A stretch of DNA of 64,000 bases from JANXQG01 sp963709175 (GCA_963709175.1 CAVPVK010000002.1:124001-188000), one strand, 5' to 3'; positions 1-10,558 are shown, counted from the first letter of the stretch. Program-made: numbers and translations. Notes: a model not told the origin generated them from the letters alone.

Positions 1-1
1 C

Positions 2-286
2 ACATATTTCAGCCGGGGGCTCGCTTGGTGCGGCAAGGCGGAATACGCCAAGGCCGTTGCCGATTTCGACCAAGTCATCCGCCTCAGGCCGCACGATGGC
101 AAGGCGTTGTACATGCGAGGCGTTGCCTACCAAAACATGGGCGAAGCGGCCAAGGCAAAGATGGACTTCGCTCGTGCGGACAAACTTGGATACAAGCCTG
201 AAGAGGAAAAGGAAGCGTTACCAGTGACTAAAGCTGGTAGTCAGACTGCTGGGGCCATGCGCGTTACCAGCAACCACCCGCAGTAA
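2..286 (+). CDS. TPR-repeat protein, C-terminal part (cut by window edge)
   Basis: The open frame runs in from the left edge and stops at TAA 284-286. The visible 94 residues contain one clear tetratricopeptide unit (AEYAKAVADFDQVIRLRP, then GKALYMRGVAYQNMGEAAKA) and a charged tail. TPR units are protein-interaction helices; the function of the whole protein cannot be told from this piece. The next gene starts four bases after the stop, so the two are probably co-transcribed. A similar TPR tail in the opposite orientation survives near 1.75-1.98 kb. Confidence 0.75.
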   Translation, partial: TYFSRGLAWCGKAEYAKAVADFDQVIRLRPHDGKALYMRGVAYQNMGEAAKAKMDFARADKLGYKPEEEKEALPVTKAGSQTAGAMRVTSNHPQ

Positions 287-290
287 GCAA

Positions 291-578
291 ATGATCGTCA
301 CCGAACGCCACGCCGACGAGCCGAAGCCTGGACACTGCCGGTTCCAATTCAGCCTTGCTGAGTTGATCGCGCTGACCACAGTCATCTCGCTAGGGCTCTC
401 AATCCTCAAGTGGTTTCCAGAGTCATGGCCGCTGATTGTATTTGTCGGCGTTTCTCTCGTGGCGATCCACCTCGACCGCCATCGTTCGTTGCAACCGATG
501 GCAACGCTACTATTCGTCATCGTGACAGTGGTCATAACCGGCGTTCTGTTACCGATAATCATGCTGTATATGCGGTAA
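291..578 (+). CDS. small membrane protein of the 'FQFSLAEL' type
   Basis: 95 residues. A polar N-terminus leads into CRFQFSLAELIALTTVISL, the signature of many small planctomycete membrane proteins, followed by two or three hydrophobic segments (about residues 24-40, 48-60 and 70-92) and a very short tail ending at MR. The ATG lies 4 bp after the stop of the TPR gene with no good Shine-Dalgarno of its own, which suggests translational coupling. Function unknown. Confidence 0.55.
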   Translation: MIVTERHADEPKPGHCRFQFSLAELIALTTVISLGLSILKWFPESWPLIVFVGVSLVAIHLDRHRSLQPMATLLFVIVTVVITGVLLPIIMLYMR

Positions 579-980
579 CCGGAAGCATAAGCGACGAAAG
601 GACGCAGGCCTTGCCAACGCTTCCGTTTACGACGGATATCATCTTCGGGGCACGGGCGGCCAACTCATTGCAAAACGCGCCTGAAAGAAGCTCGCGATGC
701 ATATCCGACAACCCGATAGCGGCATGGGCGGTTGACGGCGGCCAAGCTGGCGGCGTTGACGATTGTAGAGGCCGATAGTTGAGGCAGAACCGCGGCTGAC
801 CGAGGGGTGGCTGCATCCACCGTGTTACCATGGCTGGCGCATGACTCAGGGTTGGAATGCTTCGCTACTGCTTTTCCATGCGGCTCTTTCATCCGCTACT
901 CCATGCCGGTTTTGACCGGCGCTTTCTCTGACCCCTTTTTTCCCCCCGATCGGATCCTCGCTCGACCGCAGTGAAAGTCC
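579..980. other. gene-free stretch with one short hairpin
   Basis: No frame here reads like protein. The only structure I see is a perfect 6-bp stem with a 4-base loop at 905-920 (GCCGGT, TTTG, ACCGGC), followed on the plus strand by a T-rich run about 20 bases later, which could end plus-strand transcription. The bases around it (GCTACTCCATGCCGGTTTT) resemble a stretch near 14,695-14,715. Confidence 0.5.
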
Positions 981-1756
981 CTAGAGCGGTACGTCTTGAT
1001 TCCATGGCGCCTCTTCGGCGGAGCGAAGCAGCATGCGAAGTATTTCCTGTCGATAATACTCGAGTAACCTGGGTGCAGCGATCCCCTGTGGGCTTCCGAT
1101 CTCTGGAACGCCGTTCGGGAAGGGCCGAATCAGCGACAACACTTCCGACTCTTTTCGCGTCAGCATCCACAATAGACCCAAGCGATTTCGGTACGTTATA
1201 AAAACCCAAAAACGACCGGTTTTCATCTCAACTGCGTGCCGGCGATACTCGCTTTCGATTGCCTTCAGGCCGGCGCATTCCCTCAAGCCAAGGCTAGTGA
1301 GAAAGCTCTCGAAGCGCGGATCTGGTGCGATCAGGTTTTTTCCGATCTCCAGACCGGCGAAACAACCGCCCCACGAAGCGTTTCGCATTGCCAGCGAGCC
1401 CGGCCCAAGTTCGTGGAACTCGGGCGAGTCGTAGGCGCGATCGGGCATCGCAAACGCCTGTTCAATAATCGACTTCACATATTCCGGCGCGCGGGCGCCA
1501 GCAGGTCCTGTTGATCGTGGTTGCGAAGTCGTTGGTTTGCTCTGGCGTTTGGCATCGGAGTCTAATAGCAAATCAGCCCGGAGACGATATACATCGCCAA
1601 GGCAACACATGCCTCCACAAAGGACTGCTGAAGAATCTCCGATTGACCCCAACCGGTAAGCGGAGATCGACAGCCCAGCTCGTTGCACGCATTCGTAGCG
1701 GCTGTAGAACCCCAGAAATCGCCGAAAGCTGTCGAGTTGTTTGCAATAATCTTCAA
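981..1756 (-). pseudogene. hypothetical membrane-anchored protein, probably frameshifted
   Basis: The C-terminal 190 residues (about 981-1560) read like a real soluble protein, with EYVKSIIEQAFAMPDRAYD, an aromatic-rich middle (GRFWVFITYRNRLGLLWML) and a charged end. I do not recognise the family. Its own frame upstream of 1560 looks poor, whereas the neighbouring frame up to a TTG at 1756 supplies a plausible N-terminus with a hydrophobic anchor (VEACVALAMYIVSGLI) that stops at about 1562. Joining the two by a shift near 1570-1590 gives a sensible anchored protein. The TTG overlaps the TGA of the TPR remnant, so the pair look coupled. The alternative is two unrelated short frames. Confidence 0.4.
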
Positions 1757-1982
1757 CGAAACGGCACGGGGTTGGCTTGACTAAGCTCTAGTTGCTTTGC
1801 GCGACTGATATCAGCTTCTGCCTTCTCCAATTCTCCCAATTTCTGGTACGCCACGCCGTGCGGTACTTTGCATTTCCAGCCGCCTCGTCCGCCGACAGAC
1901 CCGGTGCCAGAAAGATGATCAACAGTTCGTACATCGGCAGCGGGCAGTAACCTCTGGTCGCTATGGGCAAGGACACCAGCAA
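1753..1982 (-). pseudogene. TPR protein remnant (C-terminal end)
   Basis: On the minus strand the frame ending at TGA 1755-1753 reads GVAYQKLGELEKAEADISRA and then KQLEL, a TPR tail very like the one at 2-286. Further upstream the likeness continues in a different frame (SADEAAGNAKYR), so the remnant has a frame change near 1865-1875, and no intact start is left. It sits immediately before the hypothetical gene at 981-1756 and overlaps its start. It is probably a relic of a duplicated or transposed TPR gene. Confidence 0.5.
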
Positions 1983-2098
1983 CTCACAAACGACGGATTC
2001 TTCGGAGGAGGAGTCGTCGTCTAGGGTTAGTATAGTGGCTCCCGCGTATTCTCCAGGTGCAGCTGACCAACAGGATATTGACGCAAAGAGCGCGTCGG

Positions 2099-5000
2099 CT
2101 AGTTGGCGGAAACGAACTTGTACGCCCCCGATTGCACGGCGAATACAACGCTACCTTTCTCCGTGCGAATGAACCGGATTCCCTCAGATTGCCCCGCGGG
2201 CTTGCCGCCTTCCTTCACCTTCCTTGGATCCCGGCCGGGAACATAAACCGTCGCGGTCGAATTGGGCGGAACCTCGACGTCGAGCGTTACCGCGCCGTCC
2301 TTCCTGGTCCAGTTGCTGACAATCCTCCCGTACAGGGACTCGGCCGTCGTGTTGGCAAAGGTCAGGTCGCCGACGAGGTGCGGCTTGATCACGAATGATT
2401 GGTGACCGGGCTGCTGCGGGTCGTCGCGGATGCCGCCGATACCCTTGATGAACCAAGAGGCAACGCCGGTGTAACAGGTGTGGATCTTGCTTTCAACATC
2501 CACCTCCCAGTACTCGGGCCAGGTCGTCTCGCCCTTTGCAATGAAGTAACCGTAACTTGGCATTGTCGTCTTGCTCAAGTGGGCGTAAAGGATGTCGTTG
2601 CGCTCGGCGTCCTCAATGAGGTAATGCAGCAGGACGGGCAGTCCCGAACTGCCCATGTCGAGGTAGGGCCGCGTCTGGGTGATCTCCCTTTCGAGATTGG
2701 CAAGGACCGCCGGTTTCACCTTTTCCGGCACCACGCCGACGTAGAGTGGGAATGCCAGATTCATCTGCCGTCCGGCGAGGTAATTATTGGTTGTGGAATT
2801 GAAGAATCGTTTATGGATGCTGTTGCGGAGCGCGCCGAGACGCCCGGCGTAAAGAGCGACTTCATCCTGCTTCTCCAGCGCGGCGGCTATGTCGATCATC
2901 ATCTTCAGGTCCATTGAATACACGCAGTTGTTGAAGAGGCTCGCCTCGGGCGAATCACCCCATTCGTGCCTGCCACTGGGAGCCGCCCAGTCGCCCAGAA
3001 ACTTGCCTCGCTCCCCGATGTATTGCGTGAGAATCCCGTTGGCAACCCGATCATTGAGGAATTCCATCCACTTCTTGTACGTCGGGTAGGCGGCCGCGAT
3101 GACCCTCTTGTCGCCATACTGGCGATACATTTCCCAGCCCGCCGTCAGCGGGGCGCTGCTCCAAAGTGTGCCGCCCCACGGACTGCTCAATATTTGCGGG
3201 GCGACATGCGGCGACCAGCCGTTCTCATGCTGCACGTCACACCAGTTGCGGACCAGATGAGTGTAATAAGCACCGGCGCGGTAGTTGGGTAATCCGCACC
3301 CCCAGGCCGTGGCCCAGGTGACTTCGCCATATCCGAGCCGCTCGCGGTGCGGACAGTCCATCGTGACTCCATTGACCGTGTTTGCCCGGAACGTCCAGAG
3401 GTCGGTCTCGTAGATCCGGTTCAGCAGGTCGTTCGAGCAGCGAAAATGCCCGCTCCGCGTCATGTCCGAGCTGATGGCATAACCGGTGATGTCGCCAAGC
3501 GACGGCTGGTAGGACAATCCATCAATGGTCGCAAAGCGACCGCCGGAAAAATTGAACCGGTTCCGGAATGTCCCGGGCTCTTTGCCGCAGATATAGGAAT
3601 GAACCTGCCCGAAGTCCACCAGGCGTCCCGGAGCATTGGCAACGTATATTGTGATGCGACTGCCGGGCTCACCGCGGAGGTTGCCGATCTCAAGCCAGCC
3701 GGTATAGTTCCGCCCCATGTCCACCTTGTAGGCATGCTTGCCTGCCCCGGGATTTTGGCCTGGCGGATTCACCGCGGTGACCTTCACCGGCTTGATCGTC
3801 TCGATGACGCGGTCTGGTTCGACGACTTGCGCGGAGATTCGGACCTTGCGTTCGACCGCCGCGGCGTTTTCCCAGTCGCGGTCATCGAACCCGATGGCAT
3901 TCCAATCCGCAAGGTATTTCCGGGCGTCAATCTGCTCGCCGCCATACCCGCCTCCCACGGTCCTGCTGTTGCTTTCATGGCATTTCCACGTCGCGTCGGA
4001 GACAATGGACTGCCGGTCCCCATTGCGGGCAAGGATATCGGCCTGAACCATCAGGGCCGGGTCCATGTCGAAGTCACGGTAAAATCGGGCCCAGCCCGGC
4101 CCGTGCCAGATTGCCAGGACGTTTTTACCTTTCCGAAGTTTGTCGGCAATGTCGTACGTGACGTAGAGAGCCCTCCGGTCGATCCGGGAGCCGGCGGGTG
4201 CAAGGACGCTGTCGTCCACCTTGCTGCCGTTGACATAGAGTTCGTGGTAGCCAATCGAGGATACATACACGAGGCCGCTCGCAGCGTCATCATCCAGGGT
4301 AAATGTCTTCCGGAACCAGACATGACTGCCTTCTGTAGCTTCGTCGGCTAGCTTTCCCCAGGGCGACATTCCCTTCGGTCCCAAAACCTTCACCTGGCTC
4401 CATCCCCCGGCGGGTTTCGTGCCGATCCGCCAATTGTCGTTCGCCGCCACCGCAGCCTGCCAGGCCGCGTCGGTCGGGACGACGAGGTTGTTGCCTTCCT
4501 CGCATTCGATTTCCAGCGTCCCGATCAGTCCTGCCGGGCCGGCCACCGTGTTCACAGCCTTCACGGCGAGGATGTTCTCGCCCGCTCTCAGAAGGGTTCT
4601 CACATTCATGCTGTAGGTGCGCTGCCAGTCGTTTCCTGATCCCGCGCGTTGGCCGTTTATCCAAAGCTCGAACTCATTGTCCGCAGTCATGCGAATCTCG
4701 GCGGACTTGATCTTCCGGCCCGCCTCCAAGCTGAAAACGCGGCGGAAAAAGCAGGGTCCGGCTGGCGCTTCCCGGGCAGGATCCCCCTTATTGAACCATA
4801 TCCATCGTTCCCTCGCCCCACTCCGCTTCCGGCCCGAATACCCGATCCAATCGCCCTTCCAGTCCGCCGGACTCAACGGCCCGATCGAGAACCTGGCGGG
4901 CTTGCTCCATTCGGACGGTTTTCCATTGCGATCCCAGGCTCGCACTTTCCAGTAGCAATTGGCGCCGGACGCGATAGGTCTACCGTGATAAGGAACCAGG

Positions 5001-5301
5001 ACCGACTGACTGGATGCGACCTTGCCGCTGTCCCAAAGGTCGCCCCGGTCGTTTGCGAGTTTCTCCGTGCGCTGGCCACAAAGACGTGATATGCCGTCTG
5101 TTTCTGCCTGCGGATTTCCGATTGGATCCGCCAACTGAAGCGAGGAACGGGCGTGTCAATCCCCAGCGGGTTTGTCCGGTACTCGACAGTCAAGTCATCG
5201 ATCGAGATCTTCGCTTTCGATTCGCCTGCGGGCAATTCCGTCAGCCCGACGGCGAACACGAGCAGAACGATACCTGTAGACACCCTGGAAACTCTTCTCA
5301 T
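2099..5301 (-). CDS. secreted alpha-L-rhamnosidase, GH78 (one frameshift)
   Basis: The enzyme removes terminal L-rhamnose from glycans. Start chosen at ATG 5301, with AAAGGAG upstream and a signal peptide (MRRVSRVSTGIVLLVFAVGL). The N-terminal domain reads DLTVEYRTNPLGIDTPVPRF, typical of bacterial GH78. Beta-sandwich domains follow (WKVRAWD, ADNEFELWINGQ), then the (alpha/alpha)6 barrel with DCPHRERLGYGEVTW near 3330-3362, which carries the conserved acidic region, and a C-terminal sandwich. Reconstructed length is about 1,067 residues, normal for the family. One base is missing near 5070: FVASA must join TEKLANDRG in another frame. The rest is undamaged, so an assembly indel is as likely as a real mutation. 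Confidence 0.85.
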
Positions 5302-5496
5302 AGCGATTTCTCCTTTATGGTTTTTCCTTCGTTGTTGTGGCGAGACCGATGGTCTTCCATGGCTTGTGGCGAGATCCATCGCCCGCAGGACCACTGCCGT
5401 TGGTCGCCACGCACCAAGTGGCGGCCCAGCCATCCTGGTCGGCCCAACAGAAGATCACCACAACCAGTGGGACTCGGCACATACGATTTCTTCTTG

Positions 5497-6005
5497 TCAC
5501 CAGTGGTTTCGCCGCACTCGCTCCCGCCGATACCGATCTTCTGTGGGGACATACTCGCTCGGATAGCCCACTACGACGAGGCTGTGGGCGATGACGCCTT
5601 CTGGAAGGCCGACCAGGCGCTTCAAGCCCTCCATCCTCGGCTCCCTCGGGTACACGCCGCACCACACGGCGCCCAGGTCCAGGGCGTGTGCCGCCAAGAG
5701 CATGTTTTCGACAGCCGCCGCACAGTCCAGGACCCAGTAGCCCTGGGACTTCTCCAGGGCCAGTTCGGCGCAGACCAGGATCGCCAGCGGGGCCTCGGCA
5801 GCCATGGCGGCGTTGGGCATGACCCCCGGGATCTTGGCCAGCAAGGCACGGTCGTCGATCACGATAAACTGCCACGGCTGCTGGTTTCTGCGCTGGGCGC
5901 CTGCATGGCCGCCGCCAGGAGCTTTTGGGTCAACTCCTCGGGCACAGGCTTGTCCTGGTAGGCGCGGATGCTGCGGCGGGTACGGATGGCTAGAAGGGTG
6001 TCCAT
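5497..6005 (-). CDS. nitroreductase-family FMN oxidoreductase (one frameshift)
   Basis: The N-terminus MDTLLAIRTRRSIRAYQDKP with PEELTQKLL is the standard opening of the nitroreductase fold. After AMQAPSA the frame must shift by one base near 5890 to continue NQQPWQFIVID, the conserved FMN/substrate segment. The second half (LAILVCAELA, DCAAAVENMLLAAHALDLGA, GLPEGVIAHSLVVVGYP) is typical, and GLPEGV is the usual C-terminal loop. Reconstructed length is about 169 residues, normal for the short bacterial forms. Family members reduce nitro groups or quinones with NAD(P)H; the true substrate is not predictable. The ATG overlaps the preceding stop (TAATG), so it is translated with the small gene upstream. 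Confidence 0.8.
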
Positions 6006-6287
6006 TACATTAGTCCTTTAAAGTCTCGGGTTGGGTCTTGCAGGCCCGGCCGGATGTAGAATCGGGGCACGAGCAGGTCCTCCTCTGGGGAAACCACGCC
6101 TTCCTCCACGGCGAGCGGGGCCGGCGGTGCCGCCACCAGGGCCAAGCCCAAAGGCAGCGTCGGCATGAAGAGTCGTTCGGCATTCGGTGATCCGGAAAGT
6201 AGTAGCGACGAACAACGCCCGCAGGCTGTACTGATACCAGCGAAGCCCTGGTTTCGGTGCGGTGGTGTGCGGTTCTGGGACGCTCAT
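6005..6287 (-). CDS. small unrecognised protein coupled to the nitroreductase (likely frameshifted)
   Basis: From ATG 6287 the frame opens with a polar lead and LRWYQYSLRALFVATTF, the planctomycete small-membrane-protein motif. That frame then degenerates into Gly/Pro/Arg-rich sequence. The neighbouring frame from about 6200 (with an internal ATG at 6166) reads as ordinary protein: MPTLPLGLALVAAPPAPLAV, EEDLLVPRFYIRPG, and ends at TAA 6007-6005, overlapping the nitroreductase ATG as TAATG. One gene with a single-base shift near 6200 explains both halves. Function unknown. The ATG at 6287 overlaps the stop of the frame before it (ATGA). Confidence 0.4.
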
Positions 6288-6555
6288 ATCATTTGCTCGC
6301 CGCCACGAGTGTAAACCTGCATCACGGCCGTCGATGCGGACCGCCCAACGCCAGTGCGAATGCTGCTATCCCCCACCGTCCGAACATCGCCATCGACGAC
6401 CCCAGCACCACGAACAAGAGCAGCGTCCGCAAGCTGAACTGGAAGGGGCGAGGGGGCGGCGACGTGGGTTGGGGTCTGATGGAATTCGTGACGTGCAGCG
6501 ATTCGGCTGCACTCGATTGTACTGCGCGAGGGCGGGCTGCACCACAAGGCGGCAC
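6284..6555 (-). CDS. small 'FQFSLRTLLLF' membrane protein (frameshifted)
   Basis: The minus-strand frame reads RPFQFSLRTLLLFVVLGSSM and AMFGRWGIAAFALALGG, one or two membrane helices behind the motif common in planctomycetes. In that frame it stops early. A one-base shift near 6345 extends it as ASTAVMQVYTRGGEQMI, ending in a TGA that overlaps the next ATG (ATGA). The start is uncertain: a GTG at 6555 is the only candidate in frame. It is probably the first gene of a coupled set with 6005-6287 and the nitroreductase. Function unknown. Confidence 0.4.
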
Positions 6556-6738
6556 GTGGCATCCAACCCCGCCTCAGCGGCTGGCCGCCGACTGGAAGCG
6601 GTTCATGGGCGATGAGCCCGGTGCGACGGCTGCCTAGCACTTTTCCTTTGCTCTCGGGCCGCCCTTGTTCTCGCCGACCTGCATCTGTCGCGGCGGTAAA
6701 AACCGGTCATCCATTTTCCCACGCAGAAAGAGGCTGCC

Positions 6739-6906
6739 ATGCCCTTGAAAACCAACGTCGGGGTCAGCCGCAAGGTCGCCAGGGCATCGACCTGGCCGTC
6801 ACCCTGCAAGAGCGTTTCGGCATCGATTACGCCGACGACCTGGGCATTGGGCAGGCCGGCGAGTTGATCGACAGCCTGAAGGCAGCCAATGGCGCCGGCA
6901 GCGCGT
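6739..6906 (+). pseudogene. remnant of an accessory 'ERFG-motif' protein gene, internally deleted
   Basis: A good Shine-Dalgarno (AAAGAGG) precedes ATG 6739, which starts MPLKTNVGVSRKV. I know this as the opening of a conserved planctomycete accessory protein found beside RepA/DnaB-like ATPases. Directly after it, in another frame, comes RQGIDLAVTLQERFGIDYAD, then DLGIGQAGELIDSLKA, which matches the C-terminal end of the same family. The roughly 100-200 residues normally between the two ends are missing, so the gene is dead. Family recognition is from memory and should be confirmed by a profile search. Confidence 0.5.
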
Positions 6907-7130
6907 CAATGACGCTCACGCCTGCTGCCTGCCGCCTGAAGGCGGCACGCGGTCAGGCTTTTCTTTTAGCGGTTGGGGCCTTTCGCAAGGGCCGCTCGAC
7001 CAGGTTAGCCGCCGGCATGGCTGCTCGATCAAGCTGCCCTTCGTGCCGCAGTTGCCGAGGACGAATGCGAGGGGAAGGAAAGGATGGCTGGGGCGTCTTG
7101 TTGGTCGGAGGCCGAAGGCTTCGCGAGTCT
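6879..7130. repeat. conserved 3' element of PEP-CTERM gene, copy A
   Basis: This stretch is closely similar to 16183-16440. It covers the last 30 or so codons of the repeat-protein gene (tail FPSHSSSATAARRAA), its stop, and about 150 bases beyond. It contains a perfect hairpin at 6931-6946 (GCCGCC, TGAA, GGCGGC) followed on the plus strand by GGCTTTTCTTTTA. The match extends to GAAGGCAGCCAATGGCGC at the outer edge, where the ERFG-protein remnant begins. Confidence 0.75.
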
Positions 7131-9768
7131 CGCTTTCCGTCGCCGCCATGCGTAGCCGACAAGACCGAGGGCAACTCCGAGCAGCGCCAGCGTCCCCGGC
7201 TCCGGCACGACGGTGAGCACCAGTTCTTTGCCCGAGGCGGACAGGTTCGCCGGGTATCCATCGACCAAGCCGCTGGTGCTTGTGCCCAGCAGGTTGCCAG
7301 GGAGCGAGGTATTGGACTGGATCAAGTCGTAGACGCCCGGGCGGAAGTTCGACGTGTTCTCGAAGCTGAAGTTGGAGAATCCTAGCGAACTGCCCACGAC
7401 TTGCCCGCAGTCGATCATGCTACTGGTGGCCGGCGTGTCGAGGTCGTAATCGAGCATCGCCCGCGACGACAGGATCAGGCTGCCGCTTAGGGTGAGGGTT
7501 CCCAGCGGACTGCCCGGAGCGATCACGCTGCTGAGGCTGATTGTGACGCTGCGGAGACTGCCCGTGCCGCCCAGCATGGCGCCGTGGTTGACCGTCACTG
7601 GGCTGACGAGCGAGCCATTGACGATGAGTTTTCCGGCATTGATCGTGGTGGGGCCGGTGTAGGTATTGCTGCCGGCGAGCACTTGCGTGCCGCTGCCGCT
7701 CATCACCAGGCCGATCGAACCCATCGTGCCGCCGCCCTGGATCGTCCCACTGAATGTCGTCGAAACGCCGCTCGGGCTAAGAGTCAGGGTGGATGCGGTG
7801 CTGCCGCTGTTGATGATACTGCCGCCACTGCCCGCCGCAGAGTCGGACAGCGAACTGACCTGCTGGCTGCCGCCGCCGAGGTCCAGCGTTGCGCCAGCGG
7901 CGATTGACACGGGCGTGGAAGCGGGCAGGACCCCCTCGCGGTTCGGCGTGCTGTTGACGATCTCGAAGCCGGCGAAGCTGCCGTACGGTTCTCCGATTCC
8001 CTGGACGAACAGGGTTTGACTGCTGCCGGTTAGCCCGCTGGCCACCACGTAGTTGCCTGCCGGATAGCTTGCCGAATTCGTGTTGGTGACTTGCGTGTAG
8101 GTGGCGGCATTGGTCGGACTATAGTAGTAGGTTTTCCCGCCAACGGTGACCTCTTCATCGTATCCCTGGGTACTGTCAACCAAATACGCATAAATACTGT
8201 AGTTGCTGTAAGGTATGCCGCTGAGGGTCACGGTTAAGGCGCTGATTGAGGCTAGCGATGTACCCGTTGAGAAGCTGATTGCTGCTCCCCGAGGCCCACG
8301 CTGAGGCTACGTTAGCGGTCGTAAGTTGGGCTGTCGTGCTCGCCCCGGAGTTGTCGGTCAGCGGCGTGCTGCTGAAGTTCTCGCCGGGCAGGTTGTTCCA
8401 GTTATTCATGGCCACCACGCCCGCCGAACCGACGACAGAACTTCCGGTGCTCACGAAATGGATGCCGATGCTGGGGCCAAAGAACGGTGGTTGCAGTTTC
8501 AGCACGCCGCCGTCAATGACGGTGGGGCCCATGTAGCCCTGCGATGCAGTCAGCGTCAGGACACCGGCGCCCTGCTTGGTCAGCCCGCCCGCGTCGCTCA
8601 AAACACCGCTGTAGGTCGTGTTCTGGCCATTTTGGCCGGCGCAGAGCATAACGGGCTCCGACGCGGCGGTCGCCAGGGCAATGTTGGCGCCGCCTGTCAG
8701 ACCGCCAAGGCTCGGGCTGGTGACGCTGGCGGCGAAACTTAGAGCACCGCCGGTCGTCACGTTGACGGTGCTGTTTTGCAGCGATAACGGATGGGCCAGG
8801 GTGAGCGTGCCGCCGCTGACGGTCGTATTGCCGCTGTAGGTGTTACCGCCCGCAAGCACCAGCCGACCGCTGCCGGAGAGGGTGATGCCCATGGGGCCGT
8901 TGGAGCCGTTGGCGATCGCGCCACCGAGGGTCAGGGATGCGTTGTTGCTCACCGTGAGGCTGTCGTTCAACACCAGCGGCGCGTTGATGGCGTGGGCGCC
9001 GTTGGTCACCGTGATCGTCGCACCGTTGCCCGAATTGTTCAAAGTCAACGTGTTGCTTCCGGTGCCGGTCAAGGTGTAGCCGGCGCCGGCCGCGGCAGAG
9101 TCGCCCAACAGCAGCGTGCCGAGCGTCTGCGGGGCGTCCACGGTAATCGTCAGCGCGCTCGTGGTCGGGGCATTGATCACCGCCCCTGCGCCGATTGTGT
9201 CAGGCACTCCGCCAATCCAGTTGCCCGCCTTGCTCCAACTGCCGCTCATGGCCGCAGTCCAAGTGGGAACCTCCGCGGTCACCATGGTCAAAGTCGTAGT
9301 GCTCAAGCGAACCTGATAATCGGATTCCTGTACGACCGACAGAGTTGCTGATTGCCCGTCAAGACTCGCCAGAAGGAATGGGTTGCTTACGTTGAAATCG
9401 AAAGGGACGACGTTGGTGTATGGAGTTGGGGTCACGTCGAAGGTGCTGCCGACCTCGATTCCATTCAGAAGCAGATCAAACTGGGCAGTACCGCCTCCAT
9501 ATTGGCTGGTGGAACCAAAAACTCCCGAGAAACTCGCCGAGAGGACACTTTGCCCGGCGGGAACTGCAAAAGAATCGGTCGCCACGACGACGGGGAGAAT
9601 TGGAAATCCGCTGCTGTAGGAATTCCCGTTAACCTCTGGAAAACTTACCGCCAGGGTCGCGGCCTGCAGAATTGCCTGCCCCAGCACCACGCCGACAAAG
9701 CTCGCCAGCGCGGCGGCCGAGGAACCGGCCGCTCGGCAACCGCCCCTCACGAACAACTTGCTGAACAT
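7029..9768 (-). CDS. autotransporter-repeat PEP-CTERM protein 1 (one frameshift)
   Basis: Large secreted surface protein. Start at ATG 9768 (GGAGAAG upstream), giving a signal peptide (SSAAALASFVGVVLGQAIL). An N-terminal sandwich follows, then autotransporter-associated beta-strand repeats of the form GxGxLxLxGxNTYxGxTTVxxGxL (for example SGRLVLAGGNTYSGNTTVSG and QVLAGSNTYTGPTTINAG), which build a beta-helix. The tail is VPEPGTLALLGVALGLVG plus basic residues, the PEP-CTERM signal cut by exosortase. One extra base near 8245 separates NGYIAS from the downstream reading SISALTVTLSGIPYSNYS; reconstructed length is about 912 residues. It is a close paralogue of the 16334-19694 gene (shared NIALATAASEPV and SLGGL segments). 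A promoter is visible at 10037-10065. Confidence 0.85.
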
Positions 9769-10549
9769 TCGTCTTCTCCAATGATTCCCGTCATTCCAGT
9801 TCGACACACCTCATACCAACACGCTACAACACGCGCATGACCACCCATGCGGTCGTCAAACGGAAACACGACGGCAAGAAATCCTCGACCGCACGGGCAC
9901 AAGCCCGTCGATCGCAAAACCGTCGTTCAGAGAGTCGCCCACTGGGCTCCCAGGACCTACCTGGTCATCCGAGCGGCGACGGCGCTGCCTCGTTGAATCA
10001 GAAGTGCGCGGGGGAAAGACCCCGCTGCATTCCCGTACTATAGTACCCGCCTATAAGTAACGCAAGCGGGTGGAATGGATTGCGTGAAATTATCTGGGGT
10101 TATGGCATACCCCCCAGAAGTCTGAAAGCACGAGCTGACAAAAATGCCTCCATTCCGAGCCGGGCCGGTAACCACGCTGAAAACGGCTGTGAGAACGTCG
10201 CTGCAGGCATGCTATCAGACAGTCGCTCGGCACCCACGCAGGAAACCCTGGCCGAAACTCTTGGACAAACGGGTGCCACTGCCGCGATTCCAGAACATGC
10301 CCACCAAATCAGCGGCTTTCATGGCCGACTTGAGTTGACGGTCGAGACGATTTTCGGGCGGCCTTGACAGCCATGCGCTGCCGTCGCAGATTGCCAGCTC
10401 GAGACTCGCCATTTGGGTCCACTCTTGGCCCGGCTCGCCTGCACTCTGCCCTACGCGCGGACCTTTCCAGCCTTCCTCTACGAGCGCGGGTAAGCCGGGG
10501 AAGGGTCGCGCCTAGGTCTTCCTTTTTTGGCAATCGGGCGAAAGACCTG
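9769..10549. other. gene-free region holding the leader of repeat protein 1
   Basis: No frame here looks like a protein. The minus-strand promoter at 10037-10065 would give repeat protein 1 a leader of about 265 bases (9769-10030). From 10,100 up to the insertion sequence I see nothing I can name. Confidence 0.5.
10037..10065 (-). promoter_or_regulatory. sigma70-type promoter for repeat protein 1
   Basis: On the minus strand there is TTGCGT (10065-10060), a 17-base spacer, then TATAGT (10042-10037). Spacing is ideal and the -10 matches TATAAT at five of six positions. It points at the gene starting at 9768, leaving a leader of about 265 bases. Confidence 0.5.
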
Positions 10550-10558
10550 AAATTGGTT
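10550..10558. repeat. target-site duplication, left copy
   Basis: AAATTGGTT lies immediately outside the left end of the insertion sequence. The identical nine bases lie immediately outside its right end at 12315-12323. Confidence 0.8.

Noticed and set aside
6612..7385. 257-codon plus-strand frame over the ERFG remnant and the end of repeat protein 1
   Set aside because: Only the piece 6760-6906 resembles a known family; the rest is antisense to a coding tail.
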